A stretch of DNA of 64,000 nt from Microbacterium maritypicum (GCF_041529975.1 NZ_CP168030.1:1550001-1614000); one strand, 5' to 3'; shown: positions 24,878-34,476, numbered from the stretch's first letter. Notes: generated from the sequence alone by a model not told the origin. Translations and numbers: made by a program.

Positions 24878-26242
24878 ATGACCGACTACGCCGTCATCAA
24901 CCCCGCCACCGGAGAGACGCTGGCGTCCTTCGACACCTTCACCGACGCTCAGATCGAGGAGGCGGTCGCCGCCGCCGACGAGGCCCACCGCGAGTGGTCC
25001 CGTTCGTCGACCGTCGCTGAGCGTTCAGCCCTCGTCCGCCGCGCGGCCGAGCTGCACCGCGAGCGTCGGGAGGAGCTCGCCGACATCTTCGTGCGCGAGA
25101 TGGGCAAGCCCCGCGAGGCCGCCCTCGGGGAGGTCGACTTCGCCGCCGACATCGCCGAGTACTACGCCGACCAGGCGGAGTCGATCATGGCCGACCAGCC
25201 GATCGCGATCCTGGGGGAGGGGTCGGCCATCATCCGCCGCTCCTCGCTCGGCCCGCTCGTCGGCATCATGCCGTGGAACTTCCCGGCGTACCAGATCGTG
25301 CGCTTCGCGGCTCCGAACCTGATCGTGGGCAACACGATCCTGCTCAAGCCCGCGCCGCAGTGCCCGGAGTCCTCGTCCGCGATCGAGGCGATCTACCACG
25401 ATGCCGGCTTCCCGAAGGGTGCCTACCAGAACGTGCTCGCCACGAACGAGCAGATCGCGACGATGATCGCCGACCCGCGCGTGCAGGGCGTCTCGCTCAC
25501 CGGGTCCGAGCGTGCCGGGGCCGCCGTCGCCGAGATCGCCGGTCGCAACCTCAAGAAGGTCGCCCTCGAGCTGGGCGGGTCCGACCCGTTCATCGTGCTC
25601 TCGACAGACGACCTCGACGCGACGGTGCAGGCCGGCGTCGACGCACGCCTCGACAACAACGGTCAGGCGTGCAACGGCGCCAAGCGTTTCATCATCGTCG
25701 ACGGGCTGTACGACGCGTTCGTCGAGAAGTTCACGGAGAAGATGGCCGCTGTCGAGGCGACGGATCCGACGCTCGACGACACGGTCCTCGGACCGGTGGC
25801 CTCCGAAGCCGCGGCCGAGAACCTGCAGAAGCAGATCGATCAGGCCGTCGAGCAGGGCGCGACGCTGCTCACCGGCGGCACCCGCGACGGAGCATTCTTC
25901 GCGCCGACCGTGCTCACCGACGTGACGCCCGAGATGAACGTGTACCGCGAGGAACTCTTCGGTCCCGCAGCCGTCGTCTACCGCGTGGCCGACGAGGACG
26001 CGGCGGTCGAGCTCGCGAACGACACCACCTTCGGCCTCGGCTCCTACGTCTTCACGACGGATGCCGAACAGGCCGAGCGCGTCGCCGACAAGATCGAGGC
26101 GGGCATGGTCTACGTCAACCTCGTGCTGGCAGACAGCCCCGAGCTGCCTTTCGGTGGCGTCAAGCGCAGCGGCACGGCCCGCGAGCTGGGCCACCTGGCC
26201 GCCGACGAGTTCGTGAACAAGAAGCTGATCCGCATCGGCTGA
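24878..26242 (+). CDS. Second aldehyde dehydrogenase of the putrescine operon
   Basis: A 454-residue aldehyde dehydrogenase, shorter than its neighbour and of the GabD1-like NADP type (INPATGETLASFDTF start, MPWNFPAYQIVRFAAPNLIVGNTILLKPAP, LTGSERAGAAVAEIAGRNLKKVALELGGSDPFIVL, NNGQACNGAKRF with catalytic Cys, PELPFGGVKRSGTARELG). Two such enzymes are needed for complete putrescine breakdown: 4-aminobutanal to GABA and succinate semialdehyde to succinate. Which gene does which is not clear from sequence. GAGGAGGAG precedes the ATG, 25 bp after the previous stop. A very large hairpin follows and likely ends the operon. Confidence 0.87.
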   Translation: MTDYAVINPATGETLASFDTFTDAQIEEAVAAADEAHREWSRSSTVAERSALVRRAAELHRERREELADIFVREMGKPREAALGEVDFAADIAEYYADQAESIMADQPIAILGEGSAIIRRSSLGPLVGIMPWNFPAYQIVRFAAPNLIVGNTILLKPAPQCPESSSAIEAIYHDAGFPKGAYQNVLATNEQIATMIADPRVQGVSLTGSERAGAAVAEIAGRNLKKVALELGGSDPFIVLSTDDLDATVQAGVDARLDNNGQACNGAKRFIIVDGLYDAFVEKFTEKMAAVEATDPTLDDTVLGPVASEAAAENLQKQIDQAVEQGATLLTGGTRDGAFFAPTVLTDVTPEMNVYREELFGPAAVVYRVADEDAAVELANDTTFGLGSYVFTTDAEQAERVADKIEAGMVYVNLVLADSPELPFGGVKRSGTARELGHLAADEFVNKKLIRIG

Positions 26243-26268
26243 CGCGAGCAGGTCGGGGGCTCGCGCCC

Positions 26269-26337
26269 GGAAGGAGATCTCGCGGAATGAAGGAGCGGAT
26301 GCCGCATCCACTCCTTCACACCGTGAGATCTCCTTCC
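26269..26337 (+). terminator. Very large imperfect palindrome ending the putrescine operon
   Basis: Two 34-nt arms (26269-26302 and 26304-26337) separated by one base pair at 30 of 34 positions, with one more position a G-U wobble in RNA. The outer 13 bp (GGAAGGAGATCTC and complement), TGAAGGAG/CTCCTTCA and the inner GGATGC/GCATCC are perfect. A short T-run follows (26338-26340). It is much larger than the other terminators in this window. Confidence 0.7.
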
Positions 26338-26417
26338 TTTCGTGCGACCTCGGAGAGGTGGTGCGTCGTCCTGTCAACGCCCGAGCCGCCGTCGCTGCTC
26401 GGGCGTAGGGTCGAAGC

Positions 26418-28142
26418 ATGGCCAACGTCGCTGAGAACATCGTCAAGACTCTGCATGCCAACGGGATCGACCGTGTCTACGGCATCCCCGGGGACTCGCT
26501 GAACGGCTTCACGGACGCGCTGCGCAAAGACGGCACGATTCGCTGGGTGCACGTGCGGCACGAAGAATCCGCCGCCTTCGCGGCCGCCGCGGATGCCGCC
26601 ACCACGGGAGAGCTCGCGGTCGTCGCCGGCTCGTGTGGTCCGGGCAACCTGCACCTCATCAACGGCCTCTACGACGCCAACCGCTCGCGCGTGCCCGTGC
26701 TCGCGATCGCCGCGCACATCCCCACCACCGAGATCGGCACCGGGTACTTCCAGGAGACGCATCCGCAGGAGCTCTTCCGCGAGTGCAGCGTCTACGTCGA
26801 GTACGTCGCCGACCCGAAGCAGATGCCGAGACTGCTCGAGATCGCCATGCGCGCCGCGATCGAGGAGCGGGGAGTCGCGGTGCTCGTGATCCCGGGCGAC
26901 GTCGCCCTCGCCGACATCGCCGACGACCGCGCCGTCGTGATCGAGCGCGCGCGGCCCGTGGTGGTCCCCAGCGGGGCCGAGCTCGAGAGGGCAGCCACTC
27001 TGCTGAACGCCGCGAAGAACGTGACGATCCTCGCCGGTGCCGGTGTCGAGGGTGCGCACGACGAGGTCATCGCCCTCGCCGACAAGTTGGGCGCTCCCAT
27101 CGTGCACGCGCTCCGCGGCAAGGAGTTCATCGAGTACGACAACCCCTTCGATGTCGGGATGACGGGCCTGCTGGGCTTCGCCTCCGGCTTCCGCGCCATG
27201 GAGGCCGCCGACGCCCTGCTGGTGCTGGGCAGCGACTTCCCGTACGAGCAGTTCTACCCGGACCACGCCAAGACCATCCAGGTCGACATCCGCGGCGCGC
27301 AGCTCGGCAAACGGCATCCGCTCGATCTGGGGCTGGTCGGCGACGTGCGTGCGACGGCCGACGCGCTGCTGCCGCGAGTGGCGAAGAAAGACGACCGCGG
27401 CCATCTCGATGACGCGATCGCGCACTACCGCAAGACGAGGAAGAAGCTCGACGAGCTCGCCGTCCCCGCCAAGGGAAAGCGCCCCATCCACCCCCAGTAC
27501 CTGGCCCGACTCCTGGACGAGCATGCTGCCGACGACGCGATCTTCACCGCCGACGTGGGATCACCGACCGTGTGGGCGGCGCGCTACCTCTCGATGACGG
27601 AGCAGCGTCGCCTGATCGGCTCCTTCACACACGGCTCGATGGCGAACGCCCTGATGCACGGCATCGGCGCGCAGGCCGCGCATCCCGACCGTCAGGTGGT
27701 CGCGCTGGCCGGCGACGGCGGGCTCGCGATGATGCTCGGCGAGCTCCTCACGCTCACGCAGAACAAGCTGCCGGTGAAGACGATCGTGGTCAACAACTCC
27801 TCGCTGAACTTCGTCGAGCTCGAGATGAAGGCCGCGGGCTTCGTCACTTACGGGACCGGCCTGGAGAACCCGAGCTTCGCGGCGATCGCCGAAGCCATGG
27901 GCATCTTCGCGCGTCGGGTGGAACGCAGCGAAGACCTCCCGGATGCCGTGCGCGAGGTGCTCGCACACGACGGGCCCGCCCTGCTCGACGTCGTCACCGA
28001 GCGGCAGGAACTCTCCATGCCGCCGGCGATCGAGGCCGCGCAGGTCAAGGGGTTCGCGCTCTATGCGATCCGCACGGTGATGTCCGGCCGCGGCGACGAG
28101 CTCCTCGACCTCGCGAAGGCCAACTGGCGCCAGCTCTTCTGA
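26418..28142 (+). CDS. poxB: Pyruvate:quinone oxidoreductase (PoxB/Pqo type)
   Basis: A 574-residue thiamine-diphosphate enzyme. The N-terminal Pyr domain has YGIPGDSLNGFTDAL and the cofactor-activating Glu in HVRHEESAAFAAAADA; the middle domain (about 190-320) is of the FAD-binding pyruvate oxidase type; the C-terminal PP domain has the GDGG...N motif (LAGDGGLAMMLGELLTLTQNKLPVKTIVVNNSSLNFV). It decarboxylates pyruvate to acetate and passes electrons to quinone at the membrane. C. glutamicum Pqo is the nearest kind I can name. The C-terminal tail resembles the membrane-binding end of PoxB only loosely. TAGGGT 6 nt before ATG suggests a leaderless transcript. Confidence 0.88.
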   Translation: MANVAENIVKTLHANGIDRVYGIPGDSLNGFTDALRKDGTIRWVHVRHEESAAFAAAADAATTGELAVVAGSCGPGNLHLINGLYDANRSRVPVLAIAAHIPTTEIGTGYFQETHPQELFRECSVYVEYVADPKQMPRLLEIAMRAAIEERGVAVLVIPGDVALADIADDRAVVIERARPVVVPSGAELERAATLLNAAKNVTILAGAGVEGAHDEVIALADKLGAPIVHALRGKEFIEYDNPFDVGMTGLLGFASGFRAMEAADALLVLGSDFPYEQFYPDHAKTIQVDIRGAQLGKRHPLDLGLVGDVRATADALLPRVAKKDDRGHLDDAIAHYRKTRKKLDELAVPAKGKRPIHPQYLARLLDEHAADDAIFTADVGSPTVWAARYLSMTEQRRLIGSFTHGSMANALMHGIGAQAAHPDRQVVALAGDGGLAMMLGELLTLTQNKLPVKTIVVNNSSLNFVELEMKAAGFVTYGTGLENPSFAAIAEAMGIFARRVERSEDLPDAVREVLAHDGPALLDVVTERQELSMPPAIEAAQVKGFALYAIRTVMSGRGDELLDLAKANWRQLF

Positions 28143-28150
28143 CCCGCAGG

Positions 28151-30949
28151 TCAGCTCTGCACGAGGGCCCGCACCTCGGCCGCCTCACCGTGCCGCCCGA
28201 GCGACTCGAGCACGTTGCCGAGCTCGAGGGCTGCGACCTGGAGCAGCGGAGGGTGGTCGGCGGCGTGGTCGATGGTGCTGCGGTAGAGGGGTACGGCATC
28301 GGCTGCGCGGTCGTTCCCTGCCAGCACGCGGGCGGCGAAGAGCTCGGAGCCGCCGGCCGAGCCGAGGTCGCCGAGCGCGGCGAACCCGTCGGCTGCGGTG
28401 AGGGCGGCGGCGACCGCTTCGTCGATCCGGCCGAGCTCGGCCAACGCACGTCCGCGGGAATCGGTGACGTCGGCGAGGAGCCACTCCGCCTCGTGCTGCT
28501 GTGCGAGGGCGGCGACCTCGTCGAAGAGCGCGAACGCACGTTCGTCGCCGCGTCCGCCGTACGCCTGGCCGAGGCTGTGCAGCACTTCGCTCAGCGCGCC
28601 CACGGCCTCGGGTGCGCGCCGCACGGTCTCGGCGGCGGACTCGAGCAGTTCGATCGCGTCGTCGTGCTCGTCGAAGCGGGCGAGGATCTTGGCCTGCTCG
28701 GTCATGGACATCGCCTGGTCGGCGTGTTCCTCTGCCTGTCCGAAGAGCTCGGAGGCGTAGCTGTGAGCACCGACGGCCTGGCCGAACTCACCGGCCGCGC
28801 TCAGTGACCGTGCCAGCATCGAGGCGGTCATCGCGCGCGAGCCGGCGGCCACGTCTGCTTCCTCCTCGCGCTGCAGGACGTCACCGAACAGCTCTGCGGC
28901 CTCTTCGGCGTCGCCGGCGCGCAGCATGACCCTGGCGAGTCGGAAGTCCACGCCGGTCGAGTCGCCGTCGCCTTCGCTCGCGATGTGCGCGGCGAGACGG
29001 TAACGGGAGACGGCCTTCTCCGGTTCGTCCGCGTCTTCCCAGAGCGCCCCGGCGAGCAGGTGCGCATCGCCGAGAGCGCGGGTCGCGCCCAGTTCTGCGA
29101 GCAGCCGGCATACCTCGTCGGCGTCGGCAGCGCCCTCGGCATAGCTGTTGCCGCCGCCGCGCACGCGAGCCCTGGTCTGCAGGGCCTGCGCGCGATGCCC
29201 GGTGCTGAGGTCTTCCTGAGAGAGGAAACGGTCGAGCAATGCGGTCGCCGCCTCCATGTCGCCCTTGCGCAGCACGGCCGAGATCGCCACCAGAGTCGTC
29301 GTGTTCGCGAGCCGCGTGTCATCCGCCTCCGCGAAGGAGCGCGCGGCGAGCTCGGCGAGGTCCAGCGCGGCGTCCGCCTCCCCGGCCTGCAGGTGAAGTG
29401 CGGCGCGGCTGAGGGCCAGGTCGCCGCGCGACCAGGCGGGCAGCGACGCGGCATCGGCGATCGCGTCCTCGAGGTCGGCCGTCGCCTCCGGCGTGTCGAT
29501 CCCGAAGGTCGCAAGGCCCAGATGTTCCTCCAGCGCGGCCTGCTCATCGCGCCCGGCGGCGCGGAGTGCGGCGATGCGCTGGGGAAGCAGCTCCAGGGCC
29601 TCGTCGGCGCGTTCGAAGGCGATGAGGATCCCGAGGCGCATGGAGAGCAGCTGGGCGCGCTTGTACGGGTCCTCGACCTCGAGGGCGCGGGGGAGGGCGT
29701 CGAGGGTCTCGTGCTCCGCACCGAACTGGGCGAGCTGCATGGCGCGCTCGAACCACCCGTCGGCGTCCACCGGAGCTGTCGAGGGGGCAGGGGCCACGAA
29801 CGCGTCCGAGCGGATCGGCACGTCGTACTGCTCGTCGGAGAGCGCACGCATGCGCCCCAGGCTGCGTGCGTGGCCGTCGGTGCCGTCGCGCTCGTCGAAC
29901 GCGGTGGCGATGCGGTCTGCGGCCGTCCAGGCGGACGCCGCGAGTTCGGCGGCGCTCCAGCGGCCCTCATGCTCGCCGAAGAACGGCACGAGCGCCGGCG
30001 AATCCGCTCCGCGTACCGGGGTGTCGCCGTAGCCGGCAGCCGTGACGCGGTCGAGCGCGACGGCGAGGGCGGCGAGGGCGGCGAAGTGCGCGTCGACGTT
30101 CAGCCCATCGTGGGCGAGCCAGGCGATGTGCTTCTCGACAAGTGCGAGCGCACGGGCCTCGTTCCCGGTGAGCGCCGCGAAGACGATGTTGTTGGCGACG
30201 ATGCGCAGGTTGTCGGGGTTGTCCTTGGCCAATCGGTAACTGCGCAGGTGCGCGGTCTTCGCCTCGTCGAAGCGCCCGGCGCGGAGGTAGGGGAGGAGCA
30301 CGCGGGAGAGGGCGTGCTCAGGCTCCTCTCCGCACGAGAAGCCGCCCTCGATCATCTCTTCCACCAGGACGATGGCCTCCGCGTCGCGGTCGGTGTCCGC
30401 GAAGAAGCCCGCGATCTGGCTCCGACCGCAGGCGTCGCAGTGGCTGTGGTCGTCGCGCGGTGTGGCTTCCAGCTGCACCCGCAGCGTCTCGGCTTCGTCG
30501 ATGCGTCCGGCATCCCAGGCGTCCTCGAAACGGGCGGTGAGCACACCGCTCAGGCCGAGGCCGCCGGCGCGGTAGTGCTTCTCCATGTCGTCGAGGACGG
30601 CGGCGATCTGGTCCTGGGAGAACGCCGGCGAGGAGCGCAGAGACGCCGCCATCCACTTGAACTGCCACATCAGGTCGGCGCCGCCGTTGTCGAGGTCGGC
30701 GGGGAACCGCTGCGGGTCGGCCTCGTGGTGTGCGAGGCACCAGGCGAACGAGTTCAGCATCACATCGGTCGCGCCGCCCATGTTCGCCGAGGCCGTCTGC
30801 CGCATCCGCGCCTCGTACTCGAGTCGCTCGTCGCCGATCTCCACGGCCAGCGCCACCGCCTCCGAGACCAGGGCCTGCTCGGCGGGCCCCCACGGGGTGC
30901 GGTCGATCTCCTCGATCAGCTGCTGGAAGCGCTTCTTCGGACGTGCCAT
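28151..30949 (-). CDS. Large TPR protein paired with HSP90-family gene
   Basis: A 932-residue soluble protein made largely of degenerate tetratricopeptide-like helical repeats (Ala/Leu/Glu-rich, about 34-residue periodicity, for example ARSLGDAHLLAGALWEDADEPEKAVSRYRLAAH and related units). No enzymatic motif is visible. There is an isolated CDACGRS near residue 160. The start at 30949 follows GAAGGGTT; upstream in-frame sequence belongs to the HSP90 gene in another frame. It begins 23 bp after the HSP90-family gene ends, so they are co-transcribed. TPR proteins commonly act as HSP90 co-chaperones in eukaryotes, and I infer a comparable partnership, without direct evidence. Confidence 0.82.
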   Translation of the reverse strand: MARPKKRFQQLIEEIDRTPWGPAEQALVSEAVALAVEIGDERLEYEARMRQTASANMGGATDVMLNSFAWCLAHHEADPQRFPADLDNGGADLMWQFKWMAASLRSSPAFSQDQIAAVLDDMEKHYRAGGLGLSGVLTARFEDAWDAGRIDEAETLRVQLEATPRDDHSHCDACGRSQIAGFFADTDRDAEAIVLVEEMIEGGFSCGEEPEHALSRVLLPYLRAGRFDEAKTAHLRSYRLAKDNPDNLRIVANNIVFAALTGNEARALALVEKHIAWLAHDGLNVDAHFAALAALAVALDRVTAAGYGDTPVRGADSPALVPFFGEHEGRWSAAELAASAWTAADRIATAFDERDGTDGHARSLGRMRALSDEQYDVPIRSDAFVAPAPSTAPVDADGWFERAMQLAQFGAEHETLDALPRALEVEDPYKRAQLLSMRLGILIAFERADEALELLPQRIAALRAAGRDEQAALEEHLGLATFGIDTPEATADLEDAIADAASLPAWSRGDLALSRAALHLQAGEADAALDLAELAARSFAEADDTRLANTTTLVAISAVLRKGDMEAATALLDRFLSQEDLSTGHRAQALQTRARVRGGGNSYAEGAADADEVCRLLAELGATRALGDAHLLAGALWEDADEPEKAVSRYRLAAHIASEGDGDSTGVDFRLARVMLRAGDAEEAAELFGDVLQREEEADVAAGSRAMTASMLARSLSAAGEFGQAVGAHSYASELFGQAEEHADQAMSMTEQAKILARFDEHDDAIELLESAAETVRRAPEAVGALSEVLHSLGQAYGGRGDERAFALFDEVAALAQQHEAEWLLADVTDSRGRALAELGRIDEAVAAALTAADGFAALGDLGSAGGSELFAARVLAGNDRAADAVPLYRSTIDHAADHPPLLQVAALELGNVLESLGRHGEAAEVRALVQS

Positions 30950-30972
30950 GGGGAACCCTTCGGTGGGATGTG

Positions 30973-32796
30973 TCAGCGGACGTCGCCGAAGGGGATCTGG
31001 TCCCCTTCGATGCCGGCTGAGAGGGAGACGAGGTCGGCGAGCGCGCTGGTCATCAGCGCACGGTCGGCGTCGGCGAGCGGATGGTGTCCGGCGAGCAGCG
31101 CCTGGATGTACAGGAGCTGCACGGTGCGGGCGAAGACGGCGTCGTCCTGCACGCGCACCAGGGCGCGGACCACCCGGTTCGACCAGTTCAGGCACAGGCG
31201 GGCGCGGACGTCGTCGTCGCGGGCCGCGGACAGGGTCTTGTCGATGCGGTCCAGCACGCCGCCCCACAGTGCGCCGGTGACGCCCTTGGTGCGGCCGCGG
31301 TCGATCGCGCGCAGCACCTCCGGGTCGGCGACGTAGAGCCCGGCGAGATCGGCGCGGTCGATCGAGCGCACGACCACGGAGCAGTCGGATGCGGCGAGCA
31401 CGGCGCCCGCGCGCGTCTCCAGCGCCACGGCGGCGTCGCGGTCGTCGAGCGGGGGCGGATCGAGGCGGTCGAGCTCTCCGGTGACGTCGACCTGCTCGAC
31501 GGTGACGTGCGGGTACAGGTCGGGCAGCATCCGGATCAGGTCGGCGTCGTACAGGTATCCACCGTTGACGAGCACCTCTCCGGCGGGGGAGATGCCGGCC
31601 ACCTGACGGAACTCGTCGACGGTCTGCGCATAGCGGATGTGCGGGTATCGCTCGACGAGGTCGCCGATCCGCACCGTGCCGTGCGTGGTCTCGACCGTCA
31701 GCCAGCGGGAGATGAAGTGTGCCAGCTCCTCGTCGTGGCGTACGAGGGACTTGAGTCCGACCTCGTGCACGGCGACGAACTGAGCGAGGCGATGCGGCTC
31801 GCTCAGCCCCAGCTCCAGGACCCAACGGCGGATGCCGGCGCCGAGCTGCGCGCGGACCCGCTCGAGCGCCGCGTCGTCGACGAGCGACTCCCTGCTCGCG
31901 GTGGGGGCGAGCCCGGTGGAGTCGACCACGGCGCGGACGAAGAACGCCCATTCGGGGAGGACGTCGTCGACGCGCTCGGAGAGCAGCATCCGTCCCAGAT
32001 ACATGCGCGTCGCCTGACGTGCGCCCGGCGGCGGAGCGTAGGGCAGCACGTAGGCGAGGCCGCGGGTGCCGGTGGCGGGCTCGCTCAGCTCGATCACGTC
32101 GAGCGGACTCGCTCCGAGGAGGTCGCGCCCGTACTGCACGGCGGACTCCGGGTCCTGGGCGGCGTCGAGGAACGGCGCGTCCCTGGTGATGTCGATGTCG
32201 CCGCCGGCGGTGTCGATCGTGACCCGCACGGGCAGGAACTCGCCGAACGTCGTCGCGAGCTCGTGCACGGCGGCGGGACGCAGCAGATCGTCGGCGTCGA
32301 AGCGCGGCACGAGGTGCACGCTGGTGCCGATGGGGAGCTCCTCGTCGATCTCCGCCACCTGGAACGTTCCGTCGGCGCTTCCCGTCCACTCGACCGAGGC
32401 GCCGCCCCGGGCGCTGCGGGAGCGGATGACGATGGTGTCGGCGACCATGAAGCAGCTGAGCAGACCGATGCCGAACTGACCGAGGTAGTCGCTGCGCGGG
32501 AGGTCGAAGATGTCGCGCTTGGAGCTGCGCCCGACGGTGGCCAGCAGATCGGCCACCTCGGTGACCGTCAGGCCCACGCCGTCGTCGCGCAGGACGAACT
32601 CGCCGTTCTCCGCGGTCAGCGGGGTGATCCGGATGCGTCCGCCGCCGCCGTCGACCTCGCGGCGTGCAGTGATCGCGTCGCGGGCGTTCTGCAGGAGTTC
32701 CCGCAGGTACACCCGTGGACTGGAGTAGATGTGTCTGCTGAGCAGATCGACCACTCCGCGCAGATCCACCTGGAACTGCTGCACCTCAGCGCTCAC
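30973..32796 (-). CDS. HSP90-family chaperone-like ATPase
   Basis: A 607-residue GHKL ATPase of the HSP90 family but clearly diverged from HtpG. N-domain motifs are intact: YLRELLQNARDAI (catalytic Glu33, Mg-binding Asn37), RDDGVGLT (Asp71/Asp72 region), GQFGIGLLSCFMVAD (lid/GxxGxG, 106-120). The middle domain keeps the catalytic-loop Arg in ASRESLVDD. There is no C-terminal MEEVD. I chose GTG at 32796 because AGGAGGAGGGAG precedes it at proper distance; the ATG at 32817 has no ribosome site and its codons form that very Shine-Dalgarno stretch. The TPR gene follows at once. Confidence 0.88.
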   Translation of the reverse strand: MSAEVQQFQVDLRGVVDLLSRHIYSSPRVYLRELLQNARDAITARREVDGGGGRIRITPLTAENGEFVLRDDGVGLTVTEVADLLATVGRSSKRDIFDLPRSDYLGQFGIGLLSCFMVADTIVIRSRSARGGASVEWTGSADGTFQVAEIDEELPIGTSVHLVPRFDADDLLRPAAVHELATTFGEFLPVRVTIDTAGGDIDITRDAPFLDAAQDPESAVQYGRDLLGASPLDVIELSEPATGTRGLAYVLPYAPPPGARQATRMYLGRMLLSERVDDVLPEWAFFVRAVVDSTGLAPTASRESLVDDAALERVRAQLGAGIRRWVLELGLSEPHRLAQFVAVHEVGLKSLVRHDEELAHFISRWLTVETTHGTVRIGDLVERYPHIRYAQTVDEFRQVAGISPAGEVLVNGGYLYDADLIRMLPDLYPHVTVEQVDVTGELDRLDPPPLDDRDAAVALETRAGAVLAASDCSVVVRSIDRADLAGLYVADPEVLRAIDRGRTKGVTGALWGGVLDRIDKTLSAARDDDVRARLCLNWSNRVVRALVRVQDDAVFARTVQLLYIQALLAGHHPLADADRALMTSALADLVSLSAGIEGDQIPFGDVR

Positions 32797-32991
32797 CGGC
32801 GCTCCCTCCTCCTGCATACGCTCGCTGAGCCTAACAAGAACACGCCTTCGCGATCCCGGTTCGGCGCCACCGGATCGATGCCGTATGCTTGTGGGGCAGT
32901 TGTTCTCTGCATTCTTTCGCCATGCCTGGGGTCTCCCGATCACAGTCACGGTGGCAGAGTGGAGAGAGAACCCCGAGACCTCCCGGTCTCT

Positions 32992-33064
<73 letters not shown>

Positions 33065-33104
33065 CGCGTCAGCGCAACGCTGACACACGAAAGGTACATT
33101 CAGG

Positions 33105-33377
33105 ATGGATCAGGACGAACCGCGCGGCGAGGTCGTCGCGGCCGGCGCCACCCGCGAGAAGAAGGGCAACCCCTTCTCACGGTTCTTCGGGGGTATCGCC
33201 CTGTTCATCCGCCAGGTCATCGCCGAGCTCCGCAAGGTCGTCACCCCGACTCGCAAGGAGCTGTTCAAGTTCACCCTGGTGGTGCTCGTCTTCGTTCTGA
33301 TCGTCATGGGCATCGTCTACGGCTTGGACACGCTGTTCGCGTTCTTGACGCACTGGGTGTTCGGAATCCCTGGCTGA
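33105..33377 (+). CDS. secE: Preprotein translocase subunit SecE
   Basis: A 90-residue single-span membrane protein that clamps SecY in the Sec translocon. The conserved cytoplasmic amphipathic segment FFGGIALFIRQVIAELRKVVTPTRKELFKFT (about 28-58) leads into one hydrophobic helix (about 59-80), as in actinobacterial SecE with one transmembrane segment. ATG is preceded by GAAAGGTA. It lies 40 bp after tRNA-Trp and 42 bp before nusG. Confidence 0.95.
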   Translation: MDQDEPRGEVVAAGATREKKGNPFSRFFGGIALFIRQVIAELRKVVTPTRKELFKFTLVVLVFVLIVMGIVYGLDTLFAFLTHWVFGIPG

Positions 33378-33419
33378 TGACCCCCGCGGCTCGCGCCGCA
33401 GCTATGGAGAAGAAACAAC

Positions 33420-34463
33420 GTGTCTGAACGATATTCCGACGACGCCGACTGGGCGACCGCCGCAGAGCAGTCCAGCGAGGAAGACGAAGCCCAGGAGGGC
33501 AACGTCCTCGCTGAGGAAGAGCTCTCGGCCACCCCGGCCGAGCACATCGCGGTTCACGTCGAAGACGAGGACGGCGAAGAGGATGACACGGCTGACATCG
33601 ACATCGACATCGACGACCCGGAGGCGGACGCGATCGTGAACGACGCTCTGAACCTGGACGAAGCGGCTGAGTCTGAGGCTGCCGCTGAGGTCCTCAACGA
33701 ATCTGTGGCCGAAGAGGCCGCCGACCTCGACGCGGCTGCGGCCGACGAGGTCACCCCGTACGACGGCCCCGAGCTCGGTGCGGACGACGTGCAGGGCGAC
33801 GAGGACTCCTCCGCCGATGAAGTTGACGAGGACGCCGAGGAAGACCCGTACGAGGCCTTCCGCATGGACCTCCGCATGCTCCCGGGCAAGTGGTATGTCA
33901 TCCACTCCTACGCCGGCTTCGAGCGCAAGGTGAAGGCGAACATCGAGCAGCGCAAGTCGACGCTCGAGGTCGAGGACGAGATCTACCAGATCGAGGTCCC
34001 GATGGAAGACGTGGTCGAGATCAAGAACGGCCAGCGCAAGATGGTCACCCGCGTGCGCATCCCCGGCTACGTGCTGGTGCGCATGGAGCTCACGGAAGAC
34101 ACCTGGTCGGTCGTGCGTCACACCCCGGGTGTCACCGGTTTCGTGGGCAACGCCCACAACCCGACGCCGCTGCGCTTCGAAGAGGCCTTCAACATGCTGA
34201 AGTCGCTCGTCGAGGTCAAGGACGTCCCCACGGCCAAGAACATCGCGTCGAAGGGCGGCGTCGCCGTCGCTCGTCCGCTGCCGGCCGAGGTCGACTTCGA
34301 GGTCGGCGAGACCATCACGATCAAGGAGGGCTCGTTCGCGGGTCTTCCCGGTTCGATCAGCGAGATCAAGCCCGAGAGCGGCAAGCTCACGGTCCTCGTC
34401 TCGCTCTTCGAGCGTGAGACCCCGGTCGAGCTGTCGTTCGACCAGGTCACCAAGATGGTCTGA
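33420..34463 (+). CDS. nusG: Transcription factor NusG with long acidic N-terminal extension
   Basis: A 347-residue NusG. The NGN domain starts at about residue 157 ([22 protein letters not shown]) and contains [29 protein letters not shown]. The KOW domain is at the C-terminus ([49 protein letters not shown]). The first ~150 residues are an acidic, low-complexity extension rich in Asp/Glu/Ala, longer than is usual even for actinobacteria. NusG binds RNA polymerase and couples it to Rho or ribosomes. The start codon is GTG with GAGAAG upstream. A good terminator follows. Confidence 0.96.
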   Translation: MSERYSDDADWATAAEQSSEEDEAQEGNVLAEEELSATPAEHIAVHVEDEDGEEDDTADIDIDIDDPEADAIVNDALNLDEAAESEAAAEVLNESVAEEAADLDAAAADEVTPYDGPELGADDVQGDEDSSADEVDEDAEEDPYEAFRMDLRMLPGKWYVIHSYAGFERKVKANIEQRKSTLEVEDEIYQIEVPMEDVVEIKNGQRKMVTRVRIPGYVLVRMELTEDTWSVVRHTPGVTGFVGNAHNPTPLRFEEAFNMLKSLVEVKDVPTAKNIASKGGVAVARPLPAEVDFEVGETITIKEGSFAGLPGSISEIKPESGKLTVLVSLFERETPVELSFDQVTKMV

Positions 34464-34476
34464 CACATCCTGAGAG

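Noticed and set aside
28985..31336. Long plus-strand frame opposite the TPR gene
   Set aside because: Composition is Gly/Arg/Val-rich shadow sequence; the minus strand shows helical repeats and a ribosome site.
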